Positions 57,704 to 64,000 of a stretch of 64,000 nucleotides of DNA are shown here, one piece after another; position 1 is the first letter of the stretch; every line of letters starts with the position of its first letter. The notes under the pieces are model-generated. The model made no database searches. It was not told the DNA's origin and saw only the letters and a list, made by a program, of their open reading frames with translations. A program made the position numbers and the translations under genes. Source of the stretch: Planctomycetia bacterium (GTDB lineage: Bacteria > Planctomycetota > Planctomycetia > Gemmatales > HRBIN36); assembly GCA_016795155.1 (NCBI GenBank), contig JAEUIE010000032.1, forward strand, positions 62,001-126,000, written 5' to 3'.

Positions 57704-59320
57704 ATGTCTGCAGATTCCGGCGTTGCCCGAACCACGGAACCTCAACGATCTCGACCCTGGTCGATGCTGTTTCGCATCTTCGAGCTGTCCCGGGATCTTT
57801 ACAAGATCATCATCGCCATCGGCGCCGTTATAATCCTGACCATTGGATGGACAATCCTGGGCTGGATCTTCGGAATCGGGCATGATCATCACGGCACATG
57901 GCCTGCCAATGCCGATCGTGGCCCCAATCCTTTCCTCGTTGTCACTACTCCAGCTGAACGCAGCCAGCTATTTACCTGGCAGCTTTGGTTTGGCCAGAAA
58001 GACCAGGATCCACCACTACAGGTAGAACCCTTCCGCCAATTCTATCAGCCGGTAATCGACCTGGTGCATTACAGCCCCATCGGTCATGGCTGGCAAAACT
58101 GGTGGTACTCGATGTTCGGCGTAGTATTCACTCTGATCATCTGGGGCATGGCTGCTGGCGCCATCACTCGAATTGCCGCCATGCAACTTGCACGTAATGA
58201 ACGAATCGGGTTGGGAGAAGCGCTGGGCTATGCACGTCGCAAGCTGTTTGACTTTATCATCGGGCCTGCCATACCGCTGATTATCTTTGCCATTCTGGCG
58301 CTGCTCAATGCACTGGGTACGTTCATCCTCACCGTAGTACCCTACCTTGGCTCCGTTCTGACAGCCATTCTGTTGCCTTTGCCAATTCTTTCGTCTTTGG
58401 TGATGGCTGTCATGCTGGTGGCGTTTATTGGCTGGCCCTTGTTCTATGCTACCATCAGCGTGGAAGGCAGTGACAGCTTTGATGCACTAAGCCGTACACT
58501 CGCATACATCACCCAGGGGGCATGGAGCTACATCAAGTACGCTGTTTTTGCATTTGTCTTCAGCGTGGTCGTTGTATTTCTCGTGGTATTGCTTGCTTCA
58601 GGCAGTATTTACATCGTTCGCTGGAGCATGGGCCTGGCTCCTGGCCTCAGTTGGCAGGATACTGGAGATCCGGTTGGTTCAAGCTTTGCACTGGCTCCAT
58701 GTTCTTATCAATGGCGCGATCTACTGGTTGGACGTGATCATCCCATTATCCGGATTCACCAGACTTTGAATGAGCAGTTGCTTCAGCCCGGCAAGTTGCT
58801 GGCATTTCAAAAAGGCCTGGTTGAGAACAAGCCACTTAACGAACTTCTGGATGCTGACATCATCAAACGCACAGGATTTGGTGAAAAGCCACCTCAAGGG
58901 ACCGAGTTGGCAGTCTTGAAAGATTTCTACACCGGCAAAAAGGTTGATGATCTGCGCGACCCACAATCAAAGTTCAATTTCCTCTGGTCGTATATGAATG
59001 GTGGTCAGAAGCTGGCAGCCTATATTACCGGTTTCTGGACTCACGGCCTGTTCCTCTTGCTCGTCGGATTTGCCTACTGCCTGTTCTGGTGCAGTGGAAC
59101 CGTTATCTACTTCCTGCTGCGAAAACAGATTGATGAAACAGAATTTGACGATGTTTATATCGAAGATGAACAGGACTTTGCACCGCCTCCGTTAGTCAGT
59201 ACGCCCTCGGCAGCTGATCAAGGACCGGTTGCGCCTCCACCCGTGTTGCCCATTACGAATCAGGCATCAGTACCCACTGATACCCCAGCCGATCCGCCAG
59301 GCAGCACTCCTGGGAGTTGA
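57704..59320 (+). CDS. Polytopic membrane protein of unknown function
   Basis: ATG 57704 with AGGAG 6 bases upstream gives 538 residues. About six hydrophobic segments are seen, including IIIAIGAVIILTIGWTILGW, AIPLIIFAILALLNALGTFI and YAVFAFVFSVVVVFLVVLLA, and a late one (GLFLLLVGFAYCLFWCSGTV). Two large hydrophilic parts lie between them. A Pro/Ala-rich acidic tail ends the protein. No enzyme motif is evident. Similar proteins appear to be Planctomycete-specific, but I cannot confirm this. Confidence 0.75.
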   Translation: MSADSGVARTTEPQRSRPWSMLFRIFELSRDLYKIIIAIGAVIILTIGWTILGWIFGIGHDHHGTWPANADRGPNPFLVVTTPAERSQLFTWQLWFGQKDQDPPLQVEPFRQFYQPVIDLVHYSPIGHGWQNWWYSMFGVVFTLIIWGMAAGAITRIAAMQLARNERIGLGEALGYARRKLFDFIIGPAIPLIIFAILALLNALGTFILTVVPYLGSVLTAILLPLPILSSLVMAVMLVAFIGWPLFYATISVEGSDSFDALSRTLAYITQGAWSYIKYAVFAFVFSVVVVFLVVLLASGSIYIVRWSMGLAPGLSWQDTGDPVGSSFALAPCSYQWRDLLVGRDHPIIRIHQTLNEQLLQPGKLLAFQKGLVENKPLNELLDADIIKRTGFGEKPPQGTELAVLKDFYTGKKVDDLRDPQSKFNFLWSYMNGGQKLAAYITGFWTHGLFLLLVGFAYCLFWCSGTVIYFLLRKQIDETEFDDVYIEDEQDFAPPPLVSTPSAADQGPVAPPPVLPITNQASVPTDTPADPPGSTPGS

Positions 59321-59384
59321 GTAATAACGGATTAACACACCCCTGTTGCAATCATCAGGGGTTTCGCATGAAGCGAGGATCGTC

Positions 59385-60350
59385 ATGCCACGCAAGCTGG
59401 CGTTATTTACAGGCCCCTGGTCAGACATTCCGCTGGAAGAACTGGTGAGCAAAGCCCATGAATGGGGTTACCAGGAACTCGACCTGGCATGCTGGGGCGA
59501 ACACCTGGCTGTTCAGAAAGCACTCTCCGAACCTGATTATGGTAGGTCCATTCTTGAATTACTTGCAGAACACAATTTGAAACTGAATGCCATCAGTCAG
59601 CATGCTGTTGGCCAAGCTGTTGCCGATCAATTGAGCCATTATCATTCAACTACGTTGCCGGAGTGGGTTTGGGGAGATGGTGTGCATGAAGCAGTGCATG
59701 CCCGTGCAGCACAGGAAATGATTGATACCGCCAAAGTCGCACAACAGCTGGGCGTCAATCTGGTACATGCTGCTACGGGGTCACCATTTTCTCTTCAACA
59801 TCAATGGCTTGGCTATGGTTCACCAGAAGTTACTGTACAGTGCTGGAAGATATTTACCGACAGATGGAAACCCATTCTCACCGAATTTGAAAAGATGAAC
59901 ATCATGCTGGCCTGTGAAGTCGGCCCGGCACAAACTGCTTTTGATATCTACTCCACGCAGGAAACCATACAGGCACTGGAAGGTCAACTTTCCTATTCGC
60001 TGGCTATTTCTCCTGCTGCGTTGCATTGGCATGGAGTCGATCCGATCGAATATCTACGACAGTTCAGTGATCGCATCAGCCAGATTCTGGTACAGGATGT
60101 TGCAGTGACTTTGAATGGTCGTTCCAGTCTGCTAGGCTCGCTGCTGCCCGATGGCGATTACCGCCGGGGCTGGAACCATCGTGCTCCAGGGTATGGCAAT
60201 CTCGATTGGCCATCACTGTTGCGAACGCTGCATCAGATTCATTATGAAGGCCCGGTGACGGTATGCATCAAGGATGCAGATATTAATAAAGACCACGCTG
60301 CAGCGGAAGCAGTGCATTTCATCCGGCGACTCGATTATGAACCGGCTTAA
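59385..60350 (+). CDS. Xylose-isomerase-like TIM barrel, metal site degenerate
   Basis: ATG 59385 with GAGGA 6 bases upstream gives 321 residues. The overall pattern matches sugar-phosphate isomerase/epimerase proteins (LALFTGPWSDIPLEEL, WGYQELDLACWGEHL, QDVAVTLNGRS, HRAPGYGNLDWPSLL). Compared with the usual motifs, EVHP reads EVGP, FDPSH reads ISPAA, the HxHxKD segment reads ILVQD, and the late Glu region reads CIKDAD. Most metal ligands are therefore lost. It is probably a non-catalytic paralogue or has a new role. Confidence 0.8.
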   Translation: MPRKLALFTGPWSDIPLEELVSKAHEWGYQELDLACWGEHLAVQKALSEPDYGRSILELLAEHNLKLNAISQHAVGQAVADQLSHYHSTTLPEWVWGDGVHEAVHARAAQEMIDTAKVAQQLGVNLVHAATGSPFSLQHQWLGYGSPEVTVQCWKIFTDRWKPILTEFEKMNIMLACEVGPAQTAFDIYSTQETIQALEGQLSYSLAISPAALHWHGVDPIEYLRQFSDRISQILVQDVAVTLNGRSSLLGSLLPDGDYRRGWNHRAPGYGNLDWPSLLRTLHQIHYEGPVTVCIKDADINKDHAAAEAVHFIRRLDYEPA

Positions 60351-60449
60351 TGATCAAACCGGTTATTCATGAGCCTGATTTCGTTGACCGGTATTTTCAT
60401 TCAAAATGCTTTGAAACACATTGAAATGGATTGATACTCTATAAGTATT

Positions 60450-61046
60450 ATGCCAAGAACCAGCAGCATCATCCGAAAGACCAACGAAACGCAATTGCAG
60501 GTTGATATCAACCTGGATGGAACCGGCGTCGCGCACATCAATACGGGCATTGGTTTCTTCGACCATATGCTGAACCTGCTTGCCCGGCATTCACTGATTG
60601 ATTTGACCGTAGAGGCCAAGGGTGATTTGCAGGTTGATCCCCATCATACCGTGGAAGATACCGGTATTTCACTTGGCAAAGCAGTGTGCCAGGCTTTGGG
60701 AGACAAGGCAGGTATTCGTCGCTATGGTCATTGCATACTGCCGATGGATGAAACACTGGTGACGGCAGCGGTGGATTTCAGTGGCAGACCCTACCTGGTC
60801 TGGAAAGCAGAAATACCGCCGGTTAAGCTTGGTGATTTTGATGCAGAACTAGCGGAAGATTTCTGGCAGGGATTTGTAACACAAGCACAATGCAATTTTC
60901 ACATTATTCTTCACGATGGCCGTAACACCCATCACAAAATAGAAGCTATATTTAAGGCTGCAGCACGAGCCATTCGTCAGGCTGTTGAGCCTGACCCTCG
61001 CCTGCCGGATGTCATTCCATCTACCAAAGGCACTTTAAGTGCCTGA
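60450..61046 (+). CDS. hisB: Imidazoleglycerol-phosphate dehydratase
   Basis: This 198-residue protein is full length for the monofunctional HisB. It has the manganese motifs FFDHMLNLLARHS, DPHHTVEDTGI and GRNTHHKIEAIFKAAARAI. It catalyses the sixth step of histidine synthesis in the cytoplasm. Other his genes are not in the window. Hairpins at 61056-61141 follow and could end the transcript. Confidence 0.96.
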   Translation: MPRTSSIIRKTNETQLQVDINLDGTGVAHINTGIGFFDHMLNLLARHSLIDLTVEAKGDLQVDPHHTVEDTGISLGKAVCQALGDKAGIRRYGHCILPMDETLVTAAVDFSGRPYLVWKAEIPPVKLGDFDAELAEDFWQGFVTQAQCNFHIILHDGRNTHHKIEAIFKAAARAIRQAVEPDPRLPDVIPSTKGTLSA

Positions 61047-61055
61047 TAATTAACT

Positions 61056-61141
61056 GTGGCAGGGTTATTCGGTACACCGAATGACCCTGCTGGATGTGCA
61101 AGAAAATCGTATTTTCGCAGGGTCATGCATGACCCTGCCAC
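61056..61141. repeat. Nested inverted-repeat element after hisB
   Basis: GTGGCAGGGT (61056-61065) and ACCCTGCCAC (61132-61141) form 10-bp terminal inverted repeats. Inside are a hairpin at 61059-61090 (GCAGGGT...TTCGGT/ACCGAA...ACCCTGC) and a perfect 22-bp palindrome at 61117-61138 with arms GCAGGGTCATG/CATGACCCTGC. It resembles a REP or small MITE-like intergenic repeat and may also terminate hisB. Confidence 0.7.
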
Positions 61142-61179
61142 GACTTGCTAACTTTCGATAAGTGTGGAAAGGTCAATAC

Positions 61180-61806
61180 ATGGCACGCGGTGATCTGGTT
61201 CTGGGTATCACGGGAGCCAGTGGTGCACCCTATGCCATTCGATTACTGGAAATGATGGTGAAGGCTGGGCGTCATGTTCATGTCACCATGAGTACTTCTG
61301 CACTTCAGGTTTTTCAGGCGGAACTGGGAGTGCTGCTCGATCAGAAGCAGCCCGTGCTTTCAGATTTATTACCAAGCGATCTGGAGGCTGACGTTCATCG
61401 GCTAGTGACTTATCATCACTACAAAAACCTGTTTGCAGGGATAGCCAGTGGTTCGTTTCGTACCGATGGAATGGTGATCTGCCCCTGCAGCATGGGTACT
61501 GTAGCAGCCATTGCTCACGGCTTGTCACAAAACCTGATCCATCGTGCAGCAGATGTACATCTCAAAGAAAAGCGCAAGCTGATTCTGGTGCCACGCGAGA
61601 CGCCATTAGGCTTGATTCAATTAAAGAACCTGGCAACATGTGCGGAAGCAGGTGCTTTGATTCTGCCAGCCATGCCTGCGTTTTATACCAAGCCGGAATC
61701 AATTCAGAATATGGTCGATTTTGTGGTTGCTCGCATTTGCGATCAGTTGCAGATTGATAATCACTTATTGAAACGATGGGGAACCGAGCAGGGAGAAGAA
61801 GGGTGA
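61180..61806 (+). CDS. ubiX: UbiX-type flavin prenyltransferase
   Basis: From ATG 61180 (GGAAAGG 7 bases upstream) the protein has 208 residues. It starts LVLGITGASGAPYAIRLLE, the FMN-binding motif, and has MVICPCSMGTVAAIAHGLSQ, NLIHRAADVHLKEKRKLILV and PRETPLGLIQLKNLA. UbiX makes the prenylated FMN cofactor used by UbiD decarboxylases. No ubiD is in the window. Its stop overlaps the start of the next gene (GTGA). Confidence 0.93.
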   Translation: MARGDLVLGITGASGAPYAIRLLEMMVKAGRHVHVTMSTSALQVFQAELGVLLDQKQPVLSDLLPSDLEADVHRLVTYHHYKNLFAGIASGSFRTDGMVICPCSMGTVAAIAHGLSQNLIHRAADVHLKEKRKLILVPRETPLGLIQLKNLATCAEAGALILPAMPAFYTKPESIQNMVDFVVARICDQLQIDNHLLKRWGTEQGEEG

Positions 61807-62672
61807 TTGATGTTCAGGGACAGATTCTCATCCTGGGTTCACACGGCCAATTAGGTCGTGAACTAGCTGCTTTATTACCCGCTGAGCATTGTTTTCTTGC
61901 AACTCGCAACGATGCAGATCTGGCAGTTGCCGGTGAGGCTGATGCCTTAATCCATCGACTGCAACCATCACTGGTCATTAACTGTGCAGCTTACAACCTG
62001 GTCGATCAGGCAGAAAAATCACCCGATGATGCCTGGAGAAACAATGCAGTTGCAGTTCGGGAACTGGCAAAAGCCTGTGCATCGATCAATGCAACTTTGG
62101 TACATTTCAGCACCGACTATGTCTTTGGATTAAACACCAGCCGTAAAGAACCTTATTGCGAAACAGATGCACCGGGGCCGCTGTCAACCTATGGCATCAC
62201 CAAGCTGGCAGGCGAATACTTCGCTCAAGCATTCTGTCCAAATCATTTGGTGATTCGAACTTGCGGCCTATATGGACATCATGGAGCAGGGGGCAAAGGC
62301 ACCAATTTCGTTGAAACCATGCTGCGGTTGGCGAAGTCCGGCAAAACGATCCGTGTGGTGAATGATCAAAAGCTGATTCCGAGTTCTGCGCGTGATGTCG
62401 CGAAAGCTGCCTGCTCACTTTTCCAATCCAATGCCAGGGGTTTGTACCATCTGACCAATGCAGGCGAATGTTCCTGGTTTAATTTCGCACATGCCATTTT
62501 TGAATTGTCTGCAGTCAAAGCGGATCTTCAGCCAATCAGTTCGAAAGAGTATGGCAGCCTCGCAGCCAGGCCTGGCTATTCAGTTTTGCGTTCCCAGTTT
62601 TCAACAACACCGGCTTTGCCACACTGGAAACAGGCTTTACAAACCTATCTGGAAAATCGGACAGCGAGTTAA
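61803..62672 (+). CDS. rfbD: dTDP-4-dehydrorhamnose reductase-like SDR
   Basis: GTG 61803 overlaps the ubiX stop by 4 bases and has GGGAGAAGAAGG upstream; ATG 61776 in the same frame lies inside ubiX and is less likely. The 289-residue protein has ILILGSHGQLGRELAALLP (NAD site), VINCAAYNLVDQAE, FSTDYVFGL and YGITKLAGE (Tyr-Lys). This matches RfbD, which makes dTDP-L-rhamnose. No rfbA, B or C is nearby. Its 3' end overlaps the convergent permease gene by 4 bases. Confidence 0.88.
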   Translation: MIDVQGQILILGSHGQLGRELAALLPAEHCFLATRNDADLAVAGEADALIHRLQPSLVINCAAYNLVDQAEKSPDDAWRNNAVAVRELAKACASINATLVHFSTDYVFGLNTSRKEPYCETDAPGPLSTYGITKLAGEYFAQAFCPNHLVIRTCGLYGHHGAGGKGTNFVETMLRLAKSGKTIRVVNDQKLIPSSARDVAKAACSLFQSNARGLYHLTNAGECSWFNFAHAIFELSAVKADLQPISSKEYGSLAARPGYSVLRSQFSTTPALPHWKQALQTYLENRTAS

Positions 62673-63790
62673 CTCTGCATGCCATCCCGGAGTGTATAGG
62701 CTAGGGGACCGAAAATAAAAATGGGCATCCAACCTGCCAGTGCTGTTGAGATCATTTCACGTTCGCCCAGATATTTCCCAATCATCGTTGTCACAAAAAC
62801 GCTGGCAGCGGCAGCCAGGCAGAGTCCTGTGTTCAGGAAGATATTCCTGCTCGATTCCCGTAGAATTATACCCATACCCAGGGTAATAGAAACGAGAGTC
62901 ACCAAGGGGGCTGCCAGGCGCTGATGCAACTGGGTAGCCAGTGCAGGCAATTGTTGTGCGCCGGTTGATTCCATTTCCTGGATTATTTCACCCAGGCTGG
63001 CAAACTGAAACCACATCTTATTGCGTGTGATACGGCGAAAATCCATCTGCTCAATTTTCACAAAGGTCTGGCCTGTGCTGAGGGGAATCATGACTCCTCC
63101 CAAGCCACCTGCTGGTGGTTCAGCAGGCGTGGTGTTATAGAGCAGCCAGCCAGGACTGTTCTGCCTGGAGCCATCGGGCAGAATAGTGCCTTCCGGAAAG
63201 AACCGAGCTTCTTTGGCGAAGATGTGATACATGGTGCCACCAAGTTGGGTTGGCACTGTGCAACTCATATTACGAACCAGTTGCTCAGCAGGAATAGCGC
63301 GTGTTCCTTCCAGTAAAACTCCCGTTCGGTCAAATCCTCCGGTGATGGATTTCGCTTTCTGGCCCGTTGGATCCGCAGCACTGTGTTCCAGTTGGTCGGA
63401 TAGTAAAGGCATGATCAATTCACGATTAATCGTTTGCAGCGTTAGAAAGAATAGGCAGCCAATGTAAATGGGCCTGACGATGCGTCGCGTGGGTATTCCT
63501 GCGGAAAGCAGAGCGACCATTTCATTTTGTCGTTGTATCCAGGCGATGGTAAATGTACTTGCCAGCAGGAGTATCACACCGCAAAGTCGATCAAAAATCA
63601 GCACTAGTTGGTAGCTGTAATAGATGGAGAGTGTTTCCGTTATCGTCTTCTGCATGAACCGCGATGCCTGCAACAATTCCTCAAAATGGCTGAATGCATC
63701 AATGATGACGTAGAGACTGACCAGGCTGACAAAGAGCGCCAGCCAGGCTTTCACAAACGTCTTGATCAGGTAGCGGTCGAGGAGGATCAT
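62669..63790 (-). CDS. LptF/LptG-family permease
   Basis: This 373-residue protein has the YjgP/YjgQ layout: N-terminal LDRYLIKTFVKAWLALFVSL with further helices (LCGVILLLASTFTIAWIQRQ, NEMVALLSAGIPTRRI). A periplasmic beta-jellyroll region of about 170 residues follows, then three C-terminal helices (LVTLVSITLGMGIILR, LCLAAAASVFVTTMIGKYLG, MPIFIFGPLAYTL). It belongs to the LPS-export permease family (LptF or LptG); which one cannot be decided. Its start overlaps the stop of the upstream phosphatase-like gene. Confidence 0.88.
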   Translation of the reverse strand: MILLDRYLIKTFVKAWLALFVSLVSLYVIIDAFSHFEELLQASRFMQKTITETLSIYYSYQLVLIFDRLCGVILLLASTFTIAWIQRQNEMVALLSAGIPTRRIVRPIYIGCLFFLTLQTINRELIMPLLSDQLEHSAADPTGQKAKSITGGFDRTGVLLEGTRAIPAEQLVRNMSCTVPTQLGGTMYHIFAKEARFFPEGTILPDGSRQNSPGWLLYNTTPAEPPAGGLGGVMIPLSTGQTFVKIEQMDFRRITRNKMWFQFASLGEIIQEMESTGAQQLPALATQLHQRLAAPLVTLVSITLGMGIILRESSRNIFLNTGLCLAAAASVFVTTMIGKYLGEREMISTALAGWMPIFIFGPLAYTLRDGMQS

Positions 63791-64000
63791 GGGGGGGTGG
63801 CAGCTTCTACCTGCGATGAGGATTGATGCATGGCATAGCGCTGTGCTCGTGGTACATAATCAACCAGGTAATTTTTGATGTAAGGATTCTTGACATGGCA
63901 CTGCTTCAGGCTGAAGCCATTGGTCATCAATTCCTGTATAGCTGCATCGGGTGTCCAGCCTTCATATTCAATGCGATAAAAAGCAGCCATCGTTCCGGTA
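63787..64000 (-). CDS. Tyrosine/dual-specificity phosphatase-like protein (5' end outside window)
   Basis: Only the last 70 codons are present. They open with TGTMAAFYRIEYEGWTPDAA, which resembles the segment following the catalytic Cys-Arg loop (usually ..DRTGT..AAYRI..GW) of dual-specificity phosphatases. The active-site loop itself lies beyond the right edge. The stop overlaps the LptF/G-type start (ATGA), so the genes are coupled. The assignment rests on a short tail. Confidence 0.6.
   Translation of the reverse strand, partial: TGTMAAFYRIEYEGWTPDAAIQELMTNGFSLKQCHVKNPYIKNYLVDYVPRAQRYAMHQSSSQVEAATPP

Noticed and set aside
61028-61044. 17-bp palindrome AGGCACTT-T-AAGTGCCT at the end of hisB
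   Set aside because: It lies inside the last codons of hisB and has no T-run; probably chance or a minor part of the transcript end.
1-64000. CRISPR array
   Set aside because: No regularly spaced direct repeats with unique spacers were noticed anywhere in the window.

Overview
The window looks like a chromosomal segment from a member of the Planctomycetota, possibly a Gemmatales-like lineage of moderate G+C. This rests on gene content, not on a marker gene. The pointers are bacterial formylmethanofuran dehydrogenase-type subunits FhcA and FhcB, a zinc-ribbon plus caspase-fold protein, ThuA-like, DUF1573, DUF58 and DUF1569 proteins, a Ser/Thr kinase with a C-terminal membrane anchor, Gfo/Idh/MocA oxidoreductases, xylose-isomerase-like TIM barrels, and very large secreted proteins of unknown function. 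Both edges cut through genes.

Layout. 1-4006 (minus strand): a truncated unknown membrane-anchored protein, a ThuA-like protein, a DUF1573 lipoprotein and a DUF58 protein. 4088-10274 (plus strand): a tightly packed run made of a polytopic membrane protein, a metal-type P-type ATPase fused in one frame to an HflK-like SPFH domain, an HflC-like protein and a second HflK-like protein. Three of its four gene junctions overlap or nearly touch. This is the most unusual system in the window. 10382-18628: two abutting giant exported proteins (1093 and 1654 residues) with internal membrane clusters. 18680-31983: an APC permease, a class V aminotransferase, fhcA/fhcB, a divergent shikimate-kinase-fold kinase, an oxidoreductase, leuB, a TIM-barrel protein, a double glycosyltransferase and a sugar epimerase. 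31984-41058: a Ser/Thr kinase, cyclophilin, DUF1569, a coiled-coil zinc-ribbon protein, ApbE, a SUMF1-type protein, a Tat-exported oxidoreductase, DUF4097 and a zinc metallopeptidase.

A 7.4-kb integrated element occupies 41194-48625. It is bounded by a 20-bp direct repeat that copies the 3' end of tRNA-Ser(CGA). It carries two tyrosine recombinases, an XRE regulator next to a 21-bp palindrome, a queC gene cut off after about 135 codons, and several unrecognised genes. A tRNA-Arg(TCG) lies just outside its left end.

48703-64000: panD, a caspase-fold protein whose catalytic Cys position is Ala, a conserved unknown protein, a CDF transporter coupled to an RND permease, a hyperacidic small protein, a polytopic membrane protein, a TIM-barrel protein that has lost most metal ligands, hisB, a hairpin repeat element, ubiX, an rfbD-like reductase, an LptF/LptG-type permease and the end of a phosphatase-like gene.

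All functions are read from sequence motifs and family knowledge. No database search was run.
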